Source of the DNA: Pseudovibrio sp. Tun.PSC04-5.I4
GTDB lineage: Bacteria > Pseudomonadota > Alphaproteobacteria > Rhizobiales > Stappiaceae
Direction: 5' to 3'
Length of the DNA stretch: 64,000 bases
NCBI RefSeq assembly: GCF_900104145.1
Contig: NZ_FNLB01000006.1
Location: 2,067,001-2,131,000 of the forward strand
Below are positions 60,935-64,000 of the stretch, piece by piece. Numbering within the stretch: the stretch's first letter is position 1; every line of letters starts with the position of its first letter. The notes below the pieces were generated by a model. It made no database searches, was not told the DNA's origin, and saw nothing but the letters and a program-made list of their open reading frames with translations. A program made the position numbers and the translations under genes.

Positions 60935-62182
60935 ATGCAGAATATAAGCAATAAACTTGATATGAATTTACTGCGCGAACTTCTCCTGAAGATTGAGGGC
61001 GATAAGAAGATTTTTGAAACAATCTCCGACAAAGAATGCTCAATTTTAGTGAGCGAAGCGAACAGCATGAGTGAGGCAGAGGCTAATAAACTAGAATACC
61101 ATTTGCAACTGCTAGATGATGCCGGCTTGATAGATGGGTTACAAGCCACAAATAATCATGCGTATGTAGAACATATCACACGGGCGGGCCATGGTTTTCT
61201 AGATACCGTTCGTGATGAAGGAATTTGGAAAAGATTAAAGGAAGAACTAACGAAAAACGATGGGGCCATGCTTGAAATACTCACGAATATAGCAAAAGCC
61301 TTATTGAAGAAAAAAGCTCAAAAGCAGCCTAAGATTGGTCTCAAAAACATTAAACAGCTCTGCAATATGCCATACAATGATCGTATAAAGTTCATCGCGG
61401 AAGGGCTGCCAATTATATTGAAGAGTGCCCAATCGTTGTGGCACGCATCTCAACGTTTAAGCGATGCCCCCAGAGAGGCTAATATCCTTATCGGCCTTGC
61501 GAAAGAAGAAGCCGCCAAAATTCTGATATTGATGGATATCGTACGCTGTCCTCCGAAACTTGTAGCTACAAAAGTCAAAGATCTAACCGGTTGGTTTCTC
61601 TCACATCATGAAAGACTGATGTACGTAAGCGCTGCGAGATGCCGAAACCAAACCGGGAAGGAATTACAGTATGCTATTGATTATGATCGTCAAGAATATT
61701 ATCTCGAGGGAGATTTTGGTAAGTATATCATGCCGAATGCGGCCCTCTACAATAGAGAGCGCATTTTATATGCTGATGTGGTCAATTATGACGAGGGAAA
61801 ACCGTATTGGAATGACCCGACCATAAGTGTAGCAATCCTCCGTAGCTTTAAGCCTCGAATATTGGTGCTTATAGACGCTTTATCAAAACTTGGTGTTTTC
61901 TCTCATTCTGGCCTTAAAGTCGTGGCAGAAATCTGGGGAAATGTGACGTTTTCAAACAAGGATACCAATAATAAATCTGACACTCTAGCGCGTGAACTAT
62001 TGTCGCATCTGCGAAGAGACCGCCTGACTTCAGAAGGTGCGGAACAAAAGGACGTTAGTGTTATGCATGAGGAATGGCCTCAACCGCTCTATGGATTTGA
62101 CCTAAAACCTATAAAACGGTCTATGTCAGATCTGCAAGAAGAGCAGGATCGTATATTTTACCCAGAAATGGGTGGTTACTAA
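60935..62182 (+). CDS. DUF2513-like plus AbiV-like fusion; candidate anti-phage protein
   Basis: A 415-residue protein, the only plus-strand gene in the tail module and visibly more A+T-rich than its neighbours. Residues 8-120 resemble DUF2513 (MNLLRELLLKIEGD, YHLQLLDDAGLIDG, ITRAGHGFLDTVRDEGIWKR). Residues about 160-235 resemble AbiV abortive-infection proteins (ANILIGLAKEEAAKILILMD, SHHERLMY), probably HEPN-related. AbiV blocks phage late protein synthesis in Lactococcus. It splits gpW from gpV, so it is likely a moron. AGGAAAGG precedes the ATG. Function is inferred. Confidence 0.65.
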   Translation: MQNISNKLDMNLLRELLLKIEGDKKIFETISDKECSILVSEANSMSEAEANKLEYHLQLLDDAGLIDGLQATNNHAYVEHITRAGHGFLDTVRDEGIWKRLKEELTKNDGAMLEILTNIAKALLKKKAQKQPKIGLKNIKQLCNMPYNDRIKFIAEGLPIILKSAQSLWHASQRLSDAPREANILIGLAKEEAAKILILMDIVRCPPKLVATKVKDLTGWFLSHHERLMYVSAARCRNQTGKELQYAIDYDRQEYYLEGDFGKYIMPNAALYNRERILYADVVNYDEGKPYWNDPTISVAILRSFKPRILVLIDALSKLGVFSHSGLKVVAEIWGNVTFSNKDTNNKSDTLARELLSHLRRDRLTSEGAEQKDVSVMHEEWPQPLYGFDLKPIKRSMSDLQEEQDRIFYPEMGGY

Positions 62183-62688
62183 ACCACCACACCCGTCTGA
62201 GCTGGTCCCAGTGTAACGTCCTTATGCTTATGAGTCTCACCCACTTCTTTACGGTTGTGGGTGACGCTATCACCCTCCATCTTTATCGTGCCTTTCAGCT
62301 CAATCAGATCGGCTTCAAAGGTAATCTTTGGTGCGCCTTTGACCTTCATTTCACCCGTAGTCTTATTGTAAAATATCTCCAACGGCCCGAACACTTCATG
62401 GACTATGTTCGGATCGTTGGATGGCGGCGCATCCTCGTCAGACCATACTGCCCCACCGATCACCCCATCCTCGCCATAAGCATCCAGCAGGCACCAGACC
62501 TGCGTTCCCACTGCAGGCATGTCGTAGCTCTTCTGACCCTTGGTGTTGCGCTGGCTGACTGACAACCACGCAGAGGCATTGCCGTCCTCGTCCTGGAACT
62601 CAACCTGCGCACGCCCGCCTTTGTTGTGCTTCGTTATAGTGCCGCGTTTGAACGGGCTGGAGCTTTCGCCATCTGTTATTCTGCTCAT
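62179..62688 (-). CDS. Baseplate assembly/spike protein V (Mu gp45 type)
   Basis: A 169-residue spike protein: N-terminal OB-fold (ITKHNKGGRAQVEFQDEDGN; AVGTQVWCLLDAYGEDGVIG), beta-helical stem (DLIELKGTIKMEGDSV) and a metal-binding apex GETHKHKDV, matching the HxH iron site of gpV/gp45. It punctures the membrane. ATG 62688 is preferred over the longer frame. Confidence 0.85.
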   Translation of the reverse strand: MSRITDGESSSPFKRGTITKHNKGGRAQVEFQDEDGNASAWLSVSQRNTKGQKSYDMPAVGTQVWCLLDAYGEDGVIGGAVWSDEDAPPSNDPNIVHEVFGPLEIFYNKTTGEMKVKGAPKITFEADLIELKGTIKMEGDSVTHNRKEVGETHKHKDVTLGPAQTGVVV

Positions 62689-62698
62689 TTGAACCTTC

Positions 62699-63805
62699 CT
62701 AAAACGTCTGCCCTTTGGGCTTAGATAGATCCTGCACTGGCCCGTCAAACAGGCCGGATGAACCACCAGCTTTGCTGCCTTTGGTAGATGCTTTTCGAAC
62801 TTTACCATCCTTACGGATAGCTTTCAGCTCCAGTTGCGTGGTGTAGGTGCCGCGTGCGATCTTGTGCAGGGCTTTGTGCACCAGATAGCTTGCTGAGTAT
62901 TTGCCGAAGGTCGCCCCCAGAGCCACCACCTGCCCGGCAATCAGGAGCGGGTCACCAACCAGCGTTAGCGTGGCAACCAGTCCGTCTTCATTGGCTTTAG
63001 CAAGGCGAGACTTGGCGACGGTTTTGGCTTCCGCCTCATCTTCTACCCGCTCATCAATGGTGAGTGTATCGCCGGACTTAATGGAAAGGTCCTGCACTTC
63101 GCCTGTGATCAACTTCTTTTTTTGACCGTGGGCATAGGCAACCTTGGCTTTACCATAGGTCTGGTGGGTCTTGTCGGTTGCCTTCCAGCTGATAATGGTC
63201 GCGCCATCCACCAGATCAAAGGTGGTAGCAGGATCGCGTTTATCCAGATCCTCACGTTTGTAAAACACAAGTTGTTTGTCTTTGATGGCAAAGAAATAAC
63301 CGTAGTCTTCTGCCAGCCGCGTAAGGAACTGAAGGTCGCGTTCACGGCGCTGACGCTTGAACTTAAACGGGATCGCTTCAATCTTGCCAGAGACGGTATA
63401 ATTCAGAGCCTTGGCGACCTCCTCAACGACCTTTTTCAGGTTCGTTTCTTCAAAGGATTTGGATTTCTTGGTGCGTTGCTCTGTGGAATGGGCCGCTGAC
63501 ACCGCCTTGAAGCTGAGCCGGTCGTTCAGCCGTGAACCTTGCGCCTCAGGAATATCCACCTCAAACTCACCGCATGGCATGGGCGGATAGCCGCGATAGC
63601 CAATGGTCGCGATAACCTTATCGGCTTTTTCCGGTCGCCACGGACCGCGCCACAACCCACTATCATCGCGCAGGGTGACGGAGACCTCATCGGCCTTGCC
63701 ATGCAGATTATCTGTCCAGGAAAAATCAATCAGATGCGGGGCAAGGTTATCTGCCACTTCAACGCCGTTGATCTTGAGGGAGAGAAAAGGCTCGCGCAGA
63801 TCCAT
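62699..63805 (-). CDS. Phage late control/tail protein D (gpD, Mu gp44 type)
   Basis: A 368-residue protein with SWTDNLHGKADEVSVTLRDD, RQRRERDLQFLTRLAEDYGY and DGATIISWKATDKTHQTYGK. These identify the gpD/gp44 baseplate hub. The C-terminal tail is basic and Gly/Ser-rich. It lies just before the spike gene and after gpX. Confidence 0.88.
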   Translation of the reverse strand: MDLREPFLSLKINGVEVADNLAPHLIDFSWTDNLHGKADEVSVTLRDDSGLWRGPWRPEKADKVIATIGYRGYPPMPCGEFEVDIPEAQGSRLNDRLSFKAVSAAHSTEQRTKKSKSFEETNLKKVVEEVAKALNYTVSGKIEAIPFKFKRQRRERDLQFLTRLAEDYGYFFAIKDKQLVFYKREDLDKRDPATTFDLVDGATIISWKATDKTHQTYGKAKVAYAHGQKKKLITGEVQDLSIKSGDTLTIDERVEDEAEAKTVAKSRLAKANEDGLVATLTLVGDPLLIAGQVVALGATFGKYSASYLVHKALHKIARGTYTTQLELKAIRKDGKVRKASTKGSKAGGSSGLFDGPVQDLSKPKGQTF

Positions 63806-63808
63806 GAC

Positions 63809-64000
63809 CTAACCCTCCGCCGTGCCGTGCTTCCATGGCGGCAACAGATCTGTATCCAGCGGGTCTTGCTCAACAACCGGGATACGAAGGGTCAGACGCG
63901 GTGGCAGTATAGCGGGAATGCGAGCGATTTCTTGCGAGAACAAATGCCGGTTTTCAACAATCAGCAAGTCCATCATCTGGGCATCACGGTAAAAAGCCCA
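63809..64000 (-). CDS. Phage tail protein X, C-terminal part
   Basis: 63 residues to the window edge: WAFYRDAQMMDLLIVENRHL then PPRLTLRIPVVEQDPLD. Pattern and position before gpD fit P2 gpX, a LysM-like tail protein. The start lies outside the window. Confidence 0.6.
   Translation of the reverse strand, partial: WAFYRDAQMMDLLIVENRHLFSQEIARIPAILPPRLTLRIPVVEQDPLDTDLLPPWKHGTAEG

Larger units (their letters stand above)
55381..64000 (-). mobile_element. Prophage with contractile-tail module, right end to window edge
   Basis: From 56649 to 64000 the minus strand holds a P2/Mu-type tail block (X, D, V, W, J, I, tail fibres) and at the outer end com-dam. The left boundary is between the sctD stop (55379) and the dam stop (55520). 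Nothing marks the other end. A Com-like protein with a modification gene at the terminus is a Mu hallmark, so a Mu-like transposable phage is my preferred reading, but no transposase is in view. Confidence 0.75.

Noticed and set aside
60935..62182. Phage structural gene
   Set aside because: It is on the opposite strand, has different base composition and resembles DUF2513 and AbiV, not tail proteins.

Overview
The window looks like a chromosomal segment of a marine, host-associated alphaproteobacterium. Pseudovibrio or a close relative is my best guess, from gene content and protein style only; there is no rRNA or marker gene to confirm it. Three blocks are visible. (1) 1-16987 is metabolic. 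It opens with the end of an agmatinase/guanidinobutyrase-type ureohydrolase and a gamma-glutamyl-ligase-type glutamine synthetase. A tightly coupled operon follows (flavin monooxygenase, bile-acid-family sodium symporter, epimerase, SDR) with a divergent TetR regulator. Next is a beta-oxidation operon (thiolase, two adjacent acyl-CoA dehydrogenases, enoyl-CoA hydratase), an IclR regulator and a complete five-gene branched-chain-type ABC importer. Together these suggest uptake and oxidation of a hydrophobic carboxylic acid; the substrate is not visible.

(2) 17289-55379 is a large Ysc-like type III secretion locus. The minus-strand order sctC, chaperone, two effector-like genes, sctG, sctI, sctJ, sctK, sctL, sctN, sctO, sctP, sctQ, sctR, sctS, sctT, sctU reproduces the Yersinia yscG-L and yscN-U orders joined together. 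SctV with a chaperone lies at the left end. The gatekeeper (SctW), a class I chaperone, a Crp-type regulator, SctE-like, SctF and an unusually long SctD lie at the right end. Between them are SctX/SctY-like proteins, a YopB/YopD-type translocon with a SycD-type chaperone, further TPR and class I chaperones, and several unrecognised proteins that may be secreted. The most striking gene is an effector candidate (32414-33661) with a conserved N-terminal domain and a C-terminal half packed with tyrosine YxxPhi motifs, two Grb2-type YxN sites and a proline-rich tail. A second copy of the N-terminal domain belongs to a paralogue cut by an IS256-family element with a perfect 9-bp target duplication. 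Joining the flanks restores one 389-codon frame. A cassette between sctV and sctU holds a protein with a Cys-His arrangement like CNF/CheD deamidases, and two small housekeeping-like genes.

(3) 55381-64000 is the end of a prophage with a contractile-tail module: X, D, V, W, J, I, tail-fibre genes, then a Com-like zinc-finger protein translationally coupled to a D12-class adenine methyltransferase. Com plus a DNA-modification gene at the outer end recalls the right end of phage Mu. A plus-strand gene inserted between the V and W genes encodes a DUF2513-like domain fused to an AbiV-like domain, a likely anti-phage cargo gene.

No tRNA, rRNA or CRISPR array was recognised. All assignments come from reading the sequence; no database search was run.
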